Origin: Planococcus sp. CPCC 101016
GTDB taxonomy: Bacteria; Bacillota; Bacilli; Bacillales_A; Planococcaceae
Assembly: GCF_007859295.1 (NCBI RefSeq)
Contig: NZ_VOHB01000002.1
Location: 2,047,624-2,111,623 of the forward strand
Direction of reading: 5' to 3'
DNA: 64,000 nucleotides
The position numbers were made by a program, and so were the translations under genes. Shown here piece by piece: positions 42,851 to 54,014 of this stretch (position 1 is the stretch's first letter; each line of letters begins with the position of its first letter). Below the pieces are notes generated by a model that was given only the letters and a program-made list of their open reading frames with translations, was not told where the DNA came from and made no database searches.

Positions 42851-43516
42851 ATGAAACAGGCAATCATGGAATATTTACAACAGCACCAGTTGACGAAGTT
42901 GTTTCCAGAACAGGTCCAGCAGGCGATGCTGCTGGAAAGCTTGGCTGGCGGAGAACGCTTGCTTTCTCAAGGAGACGATCCGCAGACGCTTTATTTGCTG
43001 GTTGAGGGAAAGCTGAAAATCTCGATGTTATCTCCTGAGGGAAAACGCCTTATTCTGGCATTTAAAAGCTCTTTTGATTTGGTGGGCGATATTGAATACG
43101 TACAAAAATGTCCACTTATCAACACGGTGGAAGCTGTCACGACAACCCAGGTCATCTGTATTCCTTATAAGGTTTTGCGAAAAGAAATGGCAGATAACGC
43201 ATTGTGGCTTCAGTTTTTGCTTGAGACCATTACACGTAAATTCGAAGTAAAAACTCAAGCTATGAATTTCAACTTACTTTACCCAGTAGATGTTCGCATA
43301 GCGAGTTACCTATTGGCCATGACACCGACGCAGCCAAAACTCGATTCCACTTCCCTTATTGATATGGCCGATTTGATCGGCACCAGTTACCGTCATTTGA
43401 ACCGTGTCCTGAAACAATTTGAACAGGCCGGCTGGATTATAAAAAAACGAGGAAAAATCACCATTCTTGACCGCGCTTCCCTGCTTGGTCAAGCAGGTCA
43501 AAATATTTACGAATAG
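42851..43516 (+). CDS. Crp/Fnr-family transcriptional regulator (221 aa)
   Basis: A cyclic-nucleotide-binding-like beta-barrel (about 20-130, GERLLSQGDDPQTLYLLVEG), a dimerisation helix, and a C-terminal winged HTH (about 150-215, MADLIGTSYRHLNRVLKQFE). It is YeiL-like in layout. The cysteines do not form an obvious Fnr iron-sulfur cluster set. It lies between two YdcZ-type half-transporters and probably controls them. The start at 42851 follows AAGGAGGAG. Confidence 0.92.
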   Translation: MKQAIMEYLQQHQLTKLFPEQVQQAMLLESLAGGERLLSQGDDPQTLYLLVEGKLKISMLSPEGKRLILAFKSSFDLVGDIEYVQKCPLINTVEAVTTTQVICIPYKVLRKEMADNALWLQFLLETITRKFEVKTQAMNFNLLYPVDVRIASYLLAMTPTQPKLDSTSLIDMADLIGTSYRHLNRVLKQFEQAGWIIKKRGKITILDRASLLGQAGQNIYE

Positions 43517-43527
43517 GAGACAAGCAT

Positions 43528-44022
43528 ATGGCACTCGGCATCCTACTGGCATTAATGGGCGGCGCGTTCGTCTGTCTTCAAAATACATTCAATGCCAATG
43601 TCAAAAAACAGGTCAGCGTCTGGTCTACAACGGCTCTCGTTCTGCTTCTCGGGTTTTTAGCTTCACTGCTTGCGGGGCTTGCATTTGAAGGAGGCTCTCT
43701 TTTTCAGTTCCATGCACAACCCTGGTTCTGGTTCAGCGGAATCCTCGGAGTCGGCGTTGTGGCCTGTGTCACTCAAGGCGTCCAAATTCTCGGACCCAGT
43801 CGGGCCATTTCCCTTATCATGGTATCGCAGATTTTCTTTGGCCTAATGTGGGATACACTTGGATGGTTCGGGCTGGAAAAAGTCGCTTTCACCTGGCAGT
43901 CCTTGCTCGGCGTCCTCCTGATTAGCGGAGGCGTCCTATTGTTTCAGCTTGGACCAAAAGTGGAGCAGCATCATGCGCTGAAAAGAAAAACCGTTGAAGT
44001 TAGCGACTCTGTAAAAGGGTAA
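43528..44022 (+). CDS. YdcZ-family (DMT) transporter, second copy (164 aa)
   Basis: A DUF606/YdcZ protein with about five helices, beginning LGILLALMGGAFVCLQNTFN and having VKKQVSVWSTTALVLLLGFL and QGVQILGPSRAISLIMVSQI. It is the likely partner of the YdcZ protein encoded at 42414, making a heteromeric transporter. It is 11 bases after the Crp-type regulator. A terminator follows. Confidence 0.88.
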   Translation: MALGILLALMGGAFVCLQNTFNANVKKQVSVWSTTALVLLLGFLASLLAGLAFEGGSLFQFHAQPWFWFSGILGVGVVACVTQGVQILGPSRAISLIMVSQIFFGLMWDTLGWFGLEKVAFTWQSLLGVLLISGGVLLFQLGPKVEQHHALKRKTVEVSDSVKG

Positions 44023-44090
44023 ATATTTTGGCGCTTTGGTGAACACCAATTAATCTAATCCGTGTACCAACAAACCACATCACACACAAA

Positions 44091-44131
44091 AAGAAGAGCC
44101 GCAGCGCAAAATGCGCGAGCTCTTCCTTTTT
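44091..44131. terminator. Bidirectional terminator between ydcZ and fbp
   Basis: AGAAGAGC…GCGCA and TGCGC…GCTCTTCC form a long, interrupted stem. T-rich (plus) and A-rich (minus side) sequences flank it, so it serves both convergent genes. Confidence 0.8.
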
Positions 44132-44163
44132 TCGTGCAACTCAATTGCCGCTTGAAACGGCGG

Positions 44164-46101
44164 TCACTTCATGTAGCGATATTCCCGCAAGCTGTTCAAG
44201 TTCGAGATTTCTTGCAGTAAAGCTTCCCCGATATTCGTTTCCCTTACTTTTTTTCTTTCTAGTTCTTCATCGACTAGCCTTTTGACAGACAAGACATCTG
44301 TTCCTTTTTGCAGAACCTCTTCTTTTGAATTAAACAGCTGATGGGCTACCAATTGCATACCGTAAGAATTATACAGCAAAGTATAGCCGGCAATTCCGGT
44401 AGTCGATTGATAAGCTTTCGAGAATCCGCCATCAATAACAAGCATCTTGCCATTCGCTTTAATCGGATTTTCTCCATCCCGTTCTTTAACGGGTGTATGG
44501 CCGTTTATGATGCGACCATGATCCGGGTTCAAGTCGAATTCTGTGAGCATCTTGCGGCACATATTTTCATCTTCACGCAAATAATAATACGGATTTTTTC
44601 GTTCTTTATGTGTTTCTTTGTCTTTAATGAAATACCGTTCAAATGTCGTCATTTCCCGCTTGCCGAAGAGGGACGAATATTCCCCGGTCCACAAGTACCA
44701 AACCATATCTGTCGCAAAGTCGTCGGTTTCTTCAGGATGGGCGAATGCATAGCGGAGATAATGCTCAAAAACATCCAGCAGTTCTCGGCCGGCGTATTCT
44801 TTGCCGTCGATTTCCATCTTCTCCATATTGCCTTCCTCATCCAGCGGTATGCAGCCATGGATAAGCAGGTTGCCGTTATATTTCAAATACAAGCTGCCTT
44901 TTTTCATCAGAAAATTCATGTGTCTGGCAAGTTTTTCGGAATGTTGGACGGAGAATAACAGCTTATCGATTACTTGCTCCTCCTCTTCCAGCAACTCATC
45001 CGGCTGCTCAGGATTGACGGTCGCAAAACAGGTATTTTCTAGTGGATAAGTTTTTCCATGGATGGTCGCTTCCATCGTGTCATAGTCGACTTTCTCGAGC
45101 AAAAGCCGGTCTTTCATATCAAAGCATGTACGTCTTTTGATAATGGGACTTTCAAGTTTAAACTGAATGATGGAAATGGCTTGATGAATTTTAGTGATTT
45201 GCAGCTGTTCCTGCTCCGTTAGCATTTCACCCGAAATTCGTTTCGGGTGAAATGCCGGATTGTCATCATAGTATTTCTCTGCCAGATTCAACAGCGGCCT
45301 TAAATTGATGCCGTAAACATCTTCGATGATATCTAAATTATTATAGCGGGCACAGATCCGGACAATATTCGCCAAGCATACTTTCGATCCCGCAAACGCA
45401 CCGATCCAAAGAGCATCGTGATTGCCCCATTGGATATCGACAGAATGATAATCAATGAGCGTATCCACGATTTTATGCGGATCCGGCCCCCGGTCGTAAA
45501 TGTCTCCTACCACATGAAGATGGTCTACAGTCAGCCGCTGCATGGTGTAAGCCAACCCGATAATCAGCTTATCAGCCTGCCCCAAAGAGATGATTCGATC
45601 CACCATTTTCGCATAATAATCTTTTTTGTTTTTGAACTCGTCCGTCTTGTACAACAACTCTTCAATGATATAGACAAATTGCTTAGGCAATGCTTTGCGT
45701 AACTTTGAGCGGGTATATTTAGAGGCAGCATAGGAAACCAGTTTCAACATCCGCTCAATGACGTTTATGTACCATTCCTGCAACTCCTTTTTGCTGGTAA
45801 AATTGCTTTTGATCAAGCGCAATTTCTCTTCAGGGTAATAGACCAATGTCGCAAATTCATTCAGCTCTTTTTCACTCAGTTCATCTTTGAAAAGGTCTCT
45901 GATCTTTACTTTGACATTTCCGGAACCATTTCGCAGGACATGTTGAAAAGCCTGGAACTCTCCGTGTAAATCGCTTACAAAATGCTCCGTCCCTTTTGGA
46001 AGATCCAGTATGGCTTCCAGGTTGATAATTTCCGTGGCGACTTTTTCTTCGCTATCGTATTTTTGGGCTAATAGGTCTAAGTATTTTGAGTTCAACATCA
46101 T
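44164..46101 (-). CDS. fbp: Fructose-1,6-bisphosphatase class III
   Basis: A 645-residue metallo-phosphatase of the Firmicute class III type, the expected length. It opens with [19 protein letters not shown], the metallophosphoesterase motifs [35 protein letters not shown] and [13 protein letters not shown] are present, and [12 protein letters not shown] lies near the end. It converts fructose-1,6-bisphosphate to fructose-6-phosphate in gluconeogenesis. The start at 46101 follows GGAAGGAG. It is monocistronic and convergent with the YdcZ operon. Confidence 0.96.
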   Translation of the reverse strand: MMLNSKYLDLLAQKYDSEEKVATEIINLEAILDLPKGTEHFVSDLHGEFQAFQHVLRNGSGNVKVKIRDLFKDELSEKELNEFATLVYYPEEKLRLIKSNFTSKKELQEWYINVIERMLKLVSYAASKYTRSKLRKALPKQFVYIIEELLYKTDEFKNKKDYYAKMVDRIISLGQADKLIIGLAYTMQRLTVDHLHVVGDIYDRGPDPHKIVDTLIDYHSVDIQWGNHDALWIGAFAGSKVCLANIVRICARYNNLDIIEDVYGINLRPLLNLAEKYYDDNPAFHPKRISGEMLTEQEQLQITKIHQAISIIQFKLESPIIKRRTCFDMKDRLLLEKVDYDTMEATIHGKTYPLENTCFATVNPEQPDELLEEEEQVIDKLLFSVQHSEKLARHMNFLMKKGSLYLKYNGNLLIHGCIPLDEEGNMEKMEIDGKEYAGRELLDVFEHYLRYAFAHPEETDDFATDMVWYLWTGEYSSLFGKREMTTFERYFIKDKETHKERKNPYYYLREDENMCRKMLTEFDLNPDHGRIINGHTPVKERDGENPIKANGKMLVIDGGFSKAYQSTTGIAGYTLLYNSYGMQLVAHQLFNSKEEVLQKGTDVLSVKRLVDEELERKKVRETNIGEALLQEISNLNSLREYRYMK

Positions 46102-46451
46102 GTATCTCCTTCCGCATCTCATTTTTTCTGCTTCTTTTACTCACTTGGAATACCAGTCAATTGCATGAAAAATACTAGAAACGATTAAAATAACTTATAG
46201 AAATACATTTATATACACTCAAATAAATGGTTTTATTTGGATAGCATCCAAGCTCTTCTTCACCTTTTATGTGTTGTTTTCCCAATAAAAAGGGCGACTG
46301 TATCATTTTATAGGAAAAAAGTATGCTTCTTATCATTTAGTTTACCGCAGAAAGCCCATAAGCTCTAGTGAAAAAAGAAGCCGGCGATAACAAATTTAAA
46401 TACAAAGGAATATAGCCATAGCATCCATCTAAAACGAACGAGGTGCTCTTA
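46102..46451. other. AT-rich intergenic region upstream of fbp
   Basis: About 350 bases with no gene or repeat that I can support. It should contain the fbp promoter on the minus strand. The plus-strand small frame starting at 46452 begins just beyond it. Confidence 0.4.
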
Positions 46452-46562
46452 TTGTCTAATTTTACCGTAAGCTCATCTATCGATTCTTTCTTGCGTTGGG
46501 ACGAGCTGTTGACTGTCGCCTTCTTTACCTTTATTCTGCTTTTATCTGGAAATTCCTTTTGA
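46452..46562 (+). CDS. Possible small membrane protein (36 aa)
   Basis: A TTG at 46452, seven bases after GAGGTG, opens 36 codons: a polar N-terminus (SNFTVSSSIDSFLRWDE) followed by a hydrophobic helix LLTVAFFTFILLLSGNSF. A hairpin terminator begins about ten bases after the stop, which supports a real short transcript. The family is unknown and there is no neighbour on this strand, so it is only a candidate. Confidence 0.35.
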   Translation: MSNFTVSSSIDSFLRWDELLTVAFFTFILLLSGNSF

Positions 46563-46573
46563 AATTAAAAAAA

Positions 46574-46608
46574 GGAGTAGAGAAGCACCAACTGACCTTC
46601 TCCTCTCC
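46574..46608 (+). terminator. Hairpin terminator near 46590
   Basis: GGAG.AGAGAAG and CTTCTCCTCTCC pair with two mismatches, followed on the plus strand by CTTGTTTTT. It may end the small plus-strand frame; on the minus strand it would lie after tag. Confidence 0.55.
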
Positions 46609-46658
46609 CTTGTTTTTATTCAGTATGGGCAATTATGAAATCAATTTCCCAACTAGTT

Positions 46659-47222
46659 TTAATGATTTTGCGTACGATATGCACAGCTCGCAATGTGATC
46701 ATCGACCATTCCAATTGCCTGCATGAACGAGTAAGTTGTCACTGGTCCAACAAACTTGAAACCCCGCTTTTTAAGATCCTTGCTTAGTTTGACAGAAACA
46801 GGCGATTGCGCCGGTATTTGGCCATCAGTCTCCCACTTGTTCAAAACTGGCTTGCCCTCTGTGTAGCTCCACAGGAATTCTGCAAAACTGCCCCATTCTT
46901 TTTGAATAGCTAAAACCGCCTGAGCATTGCTGCGTACGGATTGAAGCTTCGCCAAATGTTTGATGACAGCGTAATTTTCTTTGATGGACATCAAATCGGC
47001 ATCCGACAATTCTGCACATCGTACGATATCGAATTGATGGAAAGCCTCTTGGTAAGCTTGACGTTTTGATAGCACGATGTTCCACGATAAGCCGGCTTGC
47101 GCGCCTTCTAAGGTCAGCATTTCGAAAATATAGCGTTCATCCCTGCTTGGTCTGCACCATTCTTCGTCATGATAAGCTTGCATTTGAGCGTTGCTTTGCG
47201 CCCATAAACACCGATTTCCCAT
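46659..47222 (-). CDS. tag: DNA-3-methyladenine glycosylase I
   Basis: A 187-residue helix-hairpin-helix base-excision enzyme that removes 3-methyladenine. The family start GNRCLWAQSNAQMQAYHDEE, the zinc-binding C4/H17 with H and C in VDDHIASCAY near the end, and the catalytic glutamate region LTLEGAQAGLSWNIVLSKRQ are all visible. The start at 47222 is six bases after GAGGTG. Its C-terminus is intact and typical. Confidence 0.95.
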   Translation of the reverse strand: MGNRCLWAQSNAQMQAYHDEEWCRPSRDERYIFEMLTLEGAQAGLSWNIVLSKRQAYQEAFHQFDIVRCAELSDADLMSIKENYAVIKHLAKLQSVRSNAQAVLAIQKEWGSFAEFLWSYTEGKPVLNKWETDGQIPAQSPVSVKLSKDLKKRGFKFVGPVTTYSFMQAIGMVDDHIASCAYRTQNH

Positions 47223-47295
47223 TTGTTTCACCTCGTTATTGGAGTCCTTTCACTATACCATCTAAGGAATGTTTCATGTCGTCACCAAACAAATT

Positions 47296-47346
47296 AAAAA
47301 GGACGCTCAGTCATGTGCCAATACACACATCGGGAACGTCCTTTTT
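47296..47346 (-). terminator. Terminator after ilvA
   Basis: AAAAAGGACG and CGTCCTTTTT pair around a 31-base loop that may itself fold. On the minus strand it lies 25 bases after the ilvA stop. Confidence 0.75.
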
Positions 47347-47370
47347 ATAGTGTAATCCAAACACAAGCTG

Positions 47371-48660
47371 TTAAATCAATAAATTGAACAGCAAGGAATC
47401 ATTATTCAGGTCTTTATAAGGAAAGCCGTTTTCCGCCATGCGTTTGACTAGCGGCTCGTAGTCTTCTTGGCATTTCAATTCAATACCGACCAATACAGGG
47501 CCTTCTTCACGATTTGTCCGTTTGGTGTATTCGAAATGAGTAATGTCATCCGTTTCGCCAAGAACCTGTTCCATGAATTTGCGGAGCGCTCCTGCACGCT
47601 GCGGGAAAGTGACGATGAAATAATGCTTTAATCCTTCGTAGATCAACGATTTTTCTTTGATTTCCTGCATTCGTTCAATGTCATTATTGCCGCCGCTGAT
47701 GACGCATACGACATTTTTGCCTTTGATGTCATCTTTATAAAAATCAAGAGCGGCAACTGATAACGCTCCAGCGGGTTCTGCAACGATGGCATTCTCGTTG
47801 TACAATTGCAGAATCGTTGTACAGACCTTGCCTTCTGGAACCAGTGCGATATCATCCAGCACATCTGAACAGATGGCCATGGAAACATCACCAACCTGCT
47901 TGACAGCAGCACCATCAACAAAAGTATCAATCGTCTCCAGGCGGGTTACTTGGCCATTGGCCAGTGAGGTTTTCATGCCTGCAGCACCAGCCGGTTCGAC
48001 ACCAACTAATTTAGTTGATGGGCTTATCCCTTTCAGGTAAGAACCAACGCCTGACGCCAATCCGCCTCCACCAATTGCACAGAACATATAATCGACTGAT
48101 TCTTGCATATCGTTAAGAATCTCCACTGCGACCGTTCCTTGTCCGGCAATGATGCGGCTGTCGTTAAAAGGATGAACAAATACTTTTTCTTCAACTGTGC
48201 AGTATTCCATCGCCGCTGTAAAAGAATCATCAAAGGTGTCACCAGTTAAAACGACCGAAACTTTATCTCCGCCAAAACGTTTCACCTGCGACACTTTCTG
48301 ACGCGGTGTCGTCAAAGGCATGAAAATCTTTCCTTCAATGCCGAGAGCAAAGCACGAGTAGGCAACTCCTTGGGCATGGTTGCCAGCGCTTGCGCACACG
48401 ACGCCTTTGGCACGGTCTGCCGGACTCAAGCTGCGGATAAAATTATAGGCTCCGCGCAGCTTAAAGGATCGGACCACTTGCAAATCTTCGCGTTTCAAAT
48501 AGACATTGCATTCGTATCGTGCAGATAACAATTCATTTTTCTGCAAAGGCGTCTTAATGACGACATCCTTGAGCGCCTGGTTGGCCACCATTATTTCCTC
48601 TACCGATACTTTTGATAGCTTTACTTCTCTGTCGAGCTCTGTGATGTTGCTCTTAGCCAT
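47371..48660 (-). CDS. ilvA: Threonine ammonia-lyase (threonine deaminase), biosynthetic
   Basis: A PLP enzyme of 429 residues making 2-oxobutanoate from threonine for isoleucine synthesis. The PLP lysine is in VVRSFKLRGAYNFIRSL, the substrate loop is ASAGNHAQGVAYSC, the glycine-rich cofactor loop is FCAIGGGGLASGVGS, and a single C-terminal ACT-like regulatory domain (about 335-425) begins at YFIVTFPQRAGALRKFM. This is the short form found in Bacilli. The start at 48660 follows GAAGGTG. No T-box leader is visible upstream. Confidence 0.96.
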   Translation of the reverse strand: MAKSNITELDREVKLSKVSVEEIMVANQALKDVVIKTPLQKNELLSARYECNVYLKREDLQVVRSFKLRGAYNFIRSLSPADRAKGVVCASAGNHAQGVAYSCFALGIEGKIFMPLTTPRQKVSQVKRFGGDKVSVVLTGDTFDDSFTAAMEYCTVEEKVFVHPFNDSRIIAGQGTVAVEILNDMQESVDYMFCAIGGGGLASGVGSYLKGISPSTKLVGVEPAGAAGMKTSLANGQVTRLETIDTFVDGAAVKQVGDVSMAICSDVLDDIALVPEGKVCTTILQLYNENAIVAEPAGALSVAALDFYKDDIKGKNVVCVISGGNNDIERMQEIKEKSLIYEGLKHYFIVTFPQRAGALRKFMEQVLGETDDITHFEYTKRTNREEGPVLVGIELKCQEDYEPLVKRMAENGFPYKDLNNDSLLFNLLI

Positions 48661-48917
48661 AGATGTCACCTTCTTATTTTTATTTATCTCACTACTCTAA
48701 CACATTAGAGCGCCTACCTGGTGAGAAAATTGCGACAATTCATTGAAAAGTTTCTTTAATTTTTTGTGGTCTTACTATAAAATCGATACGAAGCTTATGA
48801 ATAAACCCACAAATAATTATTCAAAATACATTTTCAAAAATAAATTAAATATGAATAACACATTTGTTAAGAATGAATGGATAATCTATTTATGCCATTT
48901 AGATTACGGCAAATAAA

Positions 48918-48951
48918 AAGCCCTTTCCTCTATTCAGATGGAAAGGGCTTT
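48918..48951 (-). terminator. Intrinsic terminator after parC
   Basis: AAAGCCCTTTCC and GGAAAGGGCTTT form a 12-bp perfect stem. On the minus strand it is followed by TTTATTT. It ends the parE-parC operon. Outside it, the stretch 48661-48956 is AT-rich without further features. Confidence 0.9.
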
Positions 48952-48956
48952 GTCTT

Positions 48957-51383
48957 TTATTCTTTTTTATCGATGCGGCAAGCGGATACTACTTTTCCAT
49001 CAGTTGCTTCATCTACAATGAATGACCCGTTTGAATAACGGTCTACATTTTTTAGGGAATTGGCAACCAGCGGAATCCGAACGCCTTTTTCAGTTTCCAA
49101 GATGATTTCTTCTTTTCCAGTTGCGCCAATGACAGCGACCACCCGGTGAGGGTTTGATTTTAACTCACGAAGCATCACGACGCCACGCTTTGCACGACTG
49201 CCGCTTTCAAACTCTTGCAGCTTCATCTTCTTCGCTGCGCCGCGGTGCGTCAACAGCACTAACTCCTGCTTTACTTCCGGGTCGATCATGACAGCAGAAA
49301 CGGCTTCATCGTCGTCTTTCAGATTGATGCCTTTGACGCCTCCCGTACGAAGTCCTGTAAGCGGCACTTCCTCAAGCGGGAAACGAACTCCATAAGCTTG
49401 TTTAGTTCCTATGAATAATTCGGTTTCTTTCGTCACAAGAGCTGCATAAATCATAGCATCGCCTGATTTTAGATTCATCGTCTTAACGGCACGCGAATAA
49501 CGCTGAATGTGATAATCCTTCAAAGCAGAGCGTTTGACTTGGCCTAATTTCGAGACTGTTAGGATGCTGGCATCTGCATCAAAGTTTTCAAACGGATATA
49601 CCGCGAGGACGGATTCATTGGCATCCAATTGAACGATACTTGATAAATGCTGTCCAAGATCTTTCCATTTAATATCCGGCAATTCGTTAATTGGCTGATA
49701 AACGAAGTTCCCTGCAGTGGTAAATATCAGAATGGTATGCTGCGTATTCAAATTGCCTTCAAACAACAGGTAATCCGATTCTTTCATCGCAAAATCCTTG
49801 CCGTTTGAAGCTGCATGCGACCGTGTGCTGGTCCGCTTGACATAGCCTTCCTTGGTTACAGTCACTACCACTTCTTCACTTGGAATCATGATTTCGCGTG
49901 TAATGGTGATTTCTTCAATTTTGTCTTCAATGACCGAACGGCGTGGTTCCGCAAATTGTTTGCGGATATTTGCCAACTCTTTCTTGATGACATTTTTCAA
50001 TTTGGTTGAACTGGTCAGGATGCCTGTCAATTCAGCAATCAGTTTTTTCAGATCGTTTTCTTCTTTTTGCAGGTCCGTAATATCCGTATTCGTCAATCGG
50101 TATAATTGCAGCGAGACAATCGCTTCCGATTGCGCTTCCGAAAAATCGAATGACTCAATCAGGTTATTTTTGGCATCGCGTTTATCTTTCGATGAACGGA
50201 TGGTTTTAATAACTTTGTCCAAAATCGATAGAGCTTTCATCAAACCTTCTACAATATGCATGCGATCGCTCGCTTTTTGCAGATCAAACTCAGAACGTTT
50301 GGTGATTACTTCTTTTTGGTGCTCGATATAGGCATCGAGCATCGTCTGGAGCGTCATCATTGTTGGACGGCGCTTATAGATAGCGACCATATTGAAGTTA
50401 TAGCTGACTTGCAGATCCGTATTTTTGTAAAGATAGCTTAAAATCCCCTGCGCCTGCACGTCTTTTTTCAATTCGATGACAATTCGCAAACCGCTTCTAT
50501 CGGATTCATCGCGCACTTCAGAAATGCCCTCAAGCTTGCGGTCAAAACGGTGATCATCGATTTTCTTGATCATATTGGCTTTATTGACTTCAAATGGGAT
50601 TTCCGTAATAACAATCTGTTCTTTGCCGCCTTTTAGCGGTTCTATTTGTGCTTTGGAACGCACAATAATTTTGCCTTTTCCTGTTTCATAAGCTTTGCGG
50701 ATGCCATCCACTCCTTGGATGATGCCCCCTGTCGGGAAATCCGGCCCTTTGATGACGGTCATCAGCTCAGCAACAGTTGCCTGTGGTTTGTCCATGCGCA
50801 GCAATACCGCATCCAGCACTTCGTGAAGAGCGTGCGGCGGGATATCTGTTGCATAACCTGCCGAAATACCGGTCGAACCGTTCACCAAAAGATTCGGGAA
50901 ACGTGCAGGCAACACAGTCGGTTCCATATCGGAATCATCAAAGTTCGGGATAAAATCGACCGTGCGTTTGTCGATATCGCGCAACAGTTCAGAAGAAATA
51001 GCAGACAAGCGGGCTTCGGTATAACGCATTGCAGCAGGTGAATCGCCGTCCATCGAACCGTTATTGCCGTGCATTTCAACGAGCATATGGCGAATCTTCC
51101 AATCCTGGCTCAAACGCACCATCGCTTCATACACCGAGCTGTCTCCATGCGGGTGATAATTACCAATGACATTACCGACGGTTTTAGCCGATTTACGGAA
51201 CGCTTTATCATTGGTATTTCCTTCATGGTACATCGCATATAAAATACGGCGCTGAACAGGTTTTAACCCGTCACGGGCATCTGGCAGTGCCCGGTCCTGG
51301 ATAATGTATTTACTGTAACGGCCAAACCGATCGCCGATCACTTCTTCCAACGGCAAGTCTTGGTATCGTTCAGTTTGTGTCAT
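48957..51383 (-). CDS. parC: DNA topoisomerase IV subunit A
   Basis: An 808-residue type IIA topoisomerase subunit that cuts and rejoins DNA to separate daughter chromosomes. The active tyrosine is Y121 in [11 protein letters not shown]. The quinolone-determining region reads [11 protein letters not shown] with serine (82) and glutamate (86) at the classical resistance positions, so no target mutation is seen. The C-terminal half shows the blades of a GyrA-like beta-pinwheel ([33 protein letters not shown]). It overlaps parE by four bases (ATGA). Confidence 0.97.
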   Translation of the reverse strand: MTQTERYQDLPLEEVIGDRFGRYSKYIIQDRALPDARDGLKPVQRRILYAMYHEGNTNDKAFRKSAKTVGNVIGNYHPHGDSSVYEAMVRLSQDWKIRHMLVEMHGNNGSMDGDSPAAMRYTEARLSAISSELLRDIDKRTVDFIPNFDDSDMEPTVLPARFPNLLVNGSTGISAGYATDIPPHALHEVLDAVLLRMDKPQATVAELMTVIKGPDFPTGGIIQGVDGIRKAYETGKGKIIVRSKAQIEPLKGGKEQIVITEIPFEVNKANMIKKIDDHRFDRKLEGISEVRDESDRSGLRIVIELKKDVQAQGILSYLYKNTDLQVSYNFNMVAIYKRRPTMMTLQTMLDAYIEHQKEVITKRSEFDLQKASDRMHIVEGLMKALSILDKVIKTIRSSKDKRDAKNNLIESFDFSEAQSEAIVSLQLYRLTNTDITDLQKEENDLKKLIAELTGILTSSTKLKNVIKKELANIRKQFAEPRRSVIEDKIEEITITREIMIPSEEVVVTVTKEGYVKRTSTRSHAASNGKDFAMKESDYLLFEGNLNTQHTILIFTTAGNFVYQPINELPDIKWKDLGQHLSSIVQLDANESVLAVYPFENFDADASILTVSKLGQVKRSALKDYHIQRYSRAVKTMNLKSGDAMIYAALVTKETELFIGTKQAYGVRFPLEEVPLTGLRTGGVKGINLKDDDEAVSAVMIDPEVKQELVLLTHRGAAKKMKLQEFESGSRAKRGVVMLRELKSNPHRVVAVIGATGKEEIILETEKGVRIPLVANSLKNVDRYSNGSFIVDEATDGKVVSACRIDKKE

Positions 51384-53350
51384 ACAAGTTCCTCCTCAGC
51401 GTGAATCAAATCATTTTCAAGAATATTGCTGTCTTCTTCGAGTCCGAAATCGACATTGCTTTCAATCCATCTGCGCCTTGGTTCCACTTTATCACCCATT
51501 AAGGTAGTGATGCCGCGTTCTGCGCGTGCACTGTCTTCAATCGTCACACGGATTAGCGTCCGGCTTTCAGGATTCATAGTCGTTTCCCATAACTGGTCTG
51601 CGTTCATCTCACCCAAACCTTTATAGCGCTGCAGCATATAGCCTTTGCCTACTTTTTTAATCGATTCATCAAGATCGGCCTCTGTCCAAGCATAGTCGAT
51701 TACTTCTTTTTTGCCGACACCTTTGGATACTTTGTAGAGCGGCGGCAGTGCGATAAACACTTTTCCTGCTTCGATCAAAGGCTTCATGTAACGGAAAAAG
51801 AATGTCAGCAATAACACTTGAATGTGCGCGCCATCTGTATCCGCATCGGTCATGATGATGATTTTATTATAGGCGATGTCATCAATAGAAAAATCGGCAG
51901 ATACGCCTCCGCCAATGGCATGAATAATCGTTGAAATCTCTTCATTCTTCATAATTTCTTCGAGTTTTGCTTTTTCTGTGTTGACGACTTTTCCGCGCAG
52001 CGGCAGGATCGCCTGGAAAGTCCGGTCGCGTCCTTGTTTTGCCGAACCGCCGGCCGAATCTCCCTCCACAAGATACAATTCGTTCTTCGAGGCGTTTCGC
52101 GATTGCGCTGGCGTCAATTTTCCAGAAAGCAACGCATCCGATTTCTTGCGTTTTTTGCCGTTTCGGGCATCTTCCCGCGCTTTTCTGGCAGCCAGTCGAG
52201 CCTGTGACGCCCGAATTGCTTTTCGTACAAGAGAAGCGCTGAGATCTGCGTTTTCTTCCAGGAAGTACATCAGTTTCTGTGAGACTACGGAATCGACGAT
52301 GCTTCGTGCTTCGCTGGTTCCGAGCTTGCTCTTCGTCTGTCCTTCAAATTGCAGCATAGCTTCTGGTATGCGAACAGAAACGATTGCGGCCAAGCCCTCG
52401 CGAATATCGGAGCCTTCAAGGTTCTTATCTTTTTCTTTAAGTAAATTGATTTTCCGGGCATAGTCGTTAAAGACACGTGTCATCGCTGCTTTTGCTCCGG
52501 TCTCATGGGTTCCGCCGTCACGGGTACGAACGTTATTGACGAACGACAGAATCGTTTCAGAATAGCCGTCGTTGAACTGGAACGAAAATTCGATCTCCAT
52601 TTCGTCCTGTTGTCCTTCGATATAAGCTACGGGATGCAGTACATCTTTTTCTTCATTCAAGTAAGAAACAAACGCTTCGATGCCGGTTTCGTAATGAAAT
52701 ACATCCTTTGCTTCTGTGCGTTGATCGAACAATTCAATCTTCAATCCTTTTAACAGGAAAGCAGATTCGCGCAGACGTTCCGAGAGTGTTTCATAATTGT
52801 ATTTGGAAACCGAAAAAATGGCTTCATCCGGCAAAAAGTGGATGGTCGTTCCACTTTCTTTGGTTGAACCGATTTCTTCCAAAGTTGTGACCGGCTTGCC
52901 GCCGTCTTCAAAGCGCTGGCGGTATTTCTTGCCATCACGGTAAATCGTTACTTCCAAAAACTTGGACAAGGCATTAACGACAGAGGCACCAACACCATGC
53001 AAGCCGCCACTTGTTTTGTAGCCGCCTTGACCGAATTTTCCGCCGGCATGAAGCACGGTCAAAATTACTTCAGGTGTAGGTTTTCCACTGCGGTGCATTC
53101 CTGTAGGCATGCCGCGCCCGTAGTCCCGGACACTGATACTGTTGTCTTCATGAATCGTTACTGTTATCTTATCGCCGTATCCTGCAAGCGCTTCATCGAC
53201 CGAATTGTCAACAATTTCATAGACCAAATGATGCAGTCCGCGCGTATCAGTCGAGCCGATGTACATCCCCGGACGCTTTCTAACGGCATCTAAGCCTTCA
53301 AGTACCTGGATTGCTTCTTCGTTGTATGCCGTATTTTGAATTTTAGCCAT
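51380..53350 (-). CDS. parE: DNA topoisomerase IV subunit B
   Basis: A 656-residue ATPase subunit of topoisomerase IV. It has the GHKL ATP site ([48 protein letters not shown]), the transducer domain, the TOPRIM acids [20 protein letters not shown] and [15 protein letters not shown], and the C-terminal [20 protein letters not shown]. It is complete. The start has a GGAGG site. It is the first gene of the parE-parC operon. Confidence 0.97.
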   Translation of the reverse strand: MAKIQNTAYNEEAIQVLEGLDAVRKRPGMYIGSTDTRGLHHLVYEIVDNSVDEALAGYGDKITVTIHEDNSISVRDYGRGMPTGMHRSGKPTPEVILTVLHAGGKFGQGGYKTSGGLHGVGASVVNALSKFLEVTIYRDGKKYRQRFEDGGKPVTTLEEIGSTKESGTTIHFLPDEAIFSVSKYNYETLSERLRESAFLLKGLKIELFDQRTEAKDVFHYETGIEAFVSYLNEEKDVLHPVAYIEGQQDEMEIEFSFQFNDGYSETILSFVNNVRTRDGGTHETGAKAAMTRVFNDYARKINLLKEKDKNLEGSDIREGLAAIVSVRIPEAMLQFEGQTKSKLGTSEARSIVDSVVSQKLMYFLEENADLSASLVRKAIRASQARLAARKAREDARNGKKRKKSDALLSGKLTPAQSRNASKNELYLVEGDSAGGSAKQGRDRTFQAILPLRGKVVNTEKAKLEEIMKNEEISTIIHAIGGGVSADFSIDDIAYNKIIIMTDADTDGAHIQVLLLTFFFRYMKPLIEAGKVFIALPPLYKVSKGVGKKEVIDYAWTEADLDESIKKVGKGYMLQRYKGLGEMNADQLWETTMNPESRTLIRVTIEDSARAERGITTLMGDKVEPRRRWIESNVDFGLEEDSNILENDLIHAEEELV

Positions 53351-53434
53351 CTAATTCCCTCCAACAAACATTTGTTCGCATAATGATCTCTCTTAATCGT
53401 ATTCTATTTTATGGCCATCTGTCAAACTTCATAG

Positions 53435-53457
53435 AAAAAGAGCGCTGAGCGCCCTTT
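53435..53457 (-). terminator. Terminator after yneT
   Basis: On the minus strand GGGCGCTCAGCGCTC, a compact hairpin with a UCA loop, is followed by TTTTTCT. It separates yneT from parE. Confidence 0.8.
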
Positions 53458-53469
53458 AGTGGTAATGGC

Positions 53470-53877
53470 TTATTTCAGAATAGCATGTTCCACTTTGATG
53501 CAACGGTCCATAATGACTGTATATCCTGTATCAGTCAAGCGATTGAATACGTTCTCATCCACTACATTTAATTGTGTCCAGAATACTGGACAATCGATTT
53601 TCATGAACTCATCTGCGATATCCTCTAAAAACTCACTGCGCCGGAATACGTTGACAATATCCACTTTTTCTGGAATTTCACTCAAAGAAGCGTAACTTTT
53701 TTCCCCCAGCACATGATCTGCTTGTGGATTAACTGGGATAATGCGGTAACCGGCCCGTTGCATGGCTTCCGATACCATATAGGAAGTTCGGCTCGGATTC
53801 GGGCTGAGACCGATAACAGCAATGGTTTTCGCATGATCAAGTACGTTTTTGATTTCTTCGCGGCTAGGATTGTTCAA
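53470..53877 (-). CDS. yneT: CoA-binding domain protein YneT/YccU
   Basis: A 135-residue Rossmann-fold CoA-binding protein, about the usual length. It has [20 protein letters not shown] (phosphate loop), [20 protein letters not shown] and [20 protein letters not shown]. Its ligand and partner are not established. It belongs to the block shared with B. subtilis (yneT next to parE). The TTG start follows ACAGGTG. Confidence 0.9.
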   Translation of the reverse strand: MNNPSREEIKNVLDHAKTIAVIGLSPNPSRTSYMVSEAMQRAGYRIIPVNPQADHVLGEKSYASLSEIPEKVDIVNVFRRSEFLEDIADEFMKIDCPVFWTQLNVVDENVFNRLTDTGYTVIMDRCIKVEHAILK

Positions 53878-54014
53878 GATTTATCACCTGTCCTTTTTAT
53901 TCTATCATACACGATTTTCTTGTGCCTGTTGAATATTCTGCCATCTATTGTTCAAAGAACTTGAGTCATGGTAAACTGAAACTACAAAATAAGGTTGTTT
54001 CAAAGGAGTTCATC

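Noticed and set aside
44341..44958. A 205-codon open frame on the plus strand
   Set aside because: It lies entirely antisense to fbp, which has clear family motifs; no ribosome binding site or protein-like pattern supports it.
48661..48956. T-box or other amino-acid riboswitch upstream of ilvA
   Set aside because: No T-box sequence or matching stems were seen; only AT-rich DNA and the parC terminator.
49852..50331. A 159-codon plus-strand frame
   Set aside because: It is antisense to parC and has skewed Ser/Arg-rich composition typical of a shadow frame.
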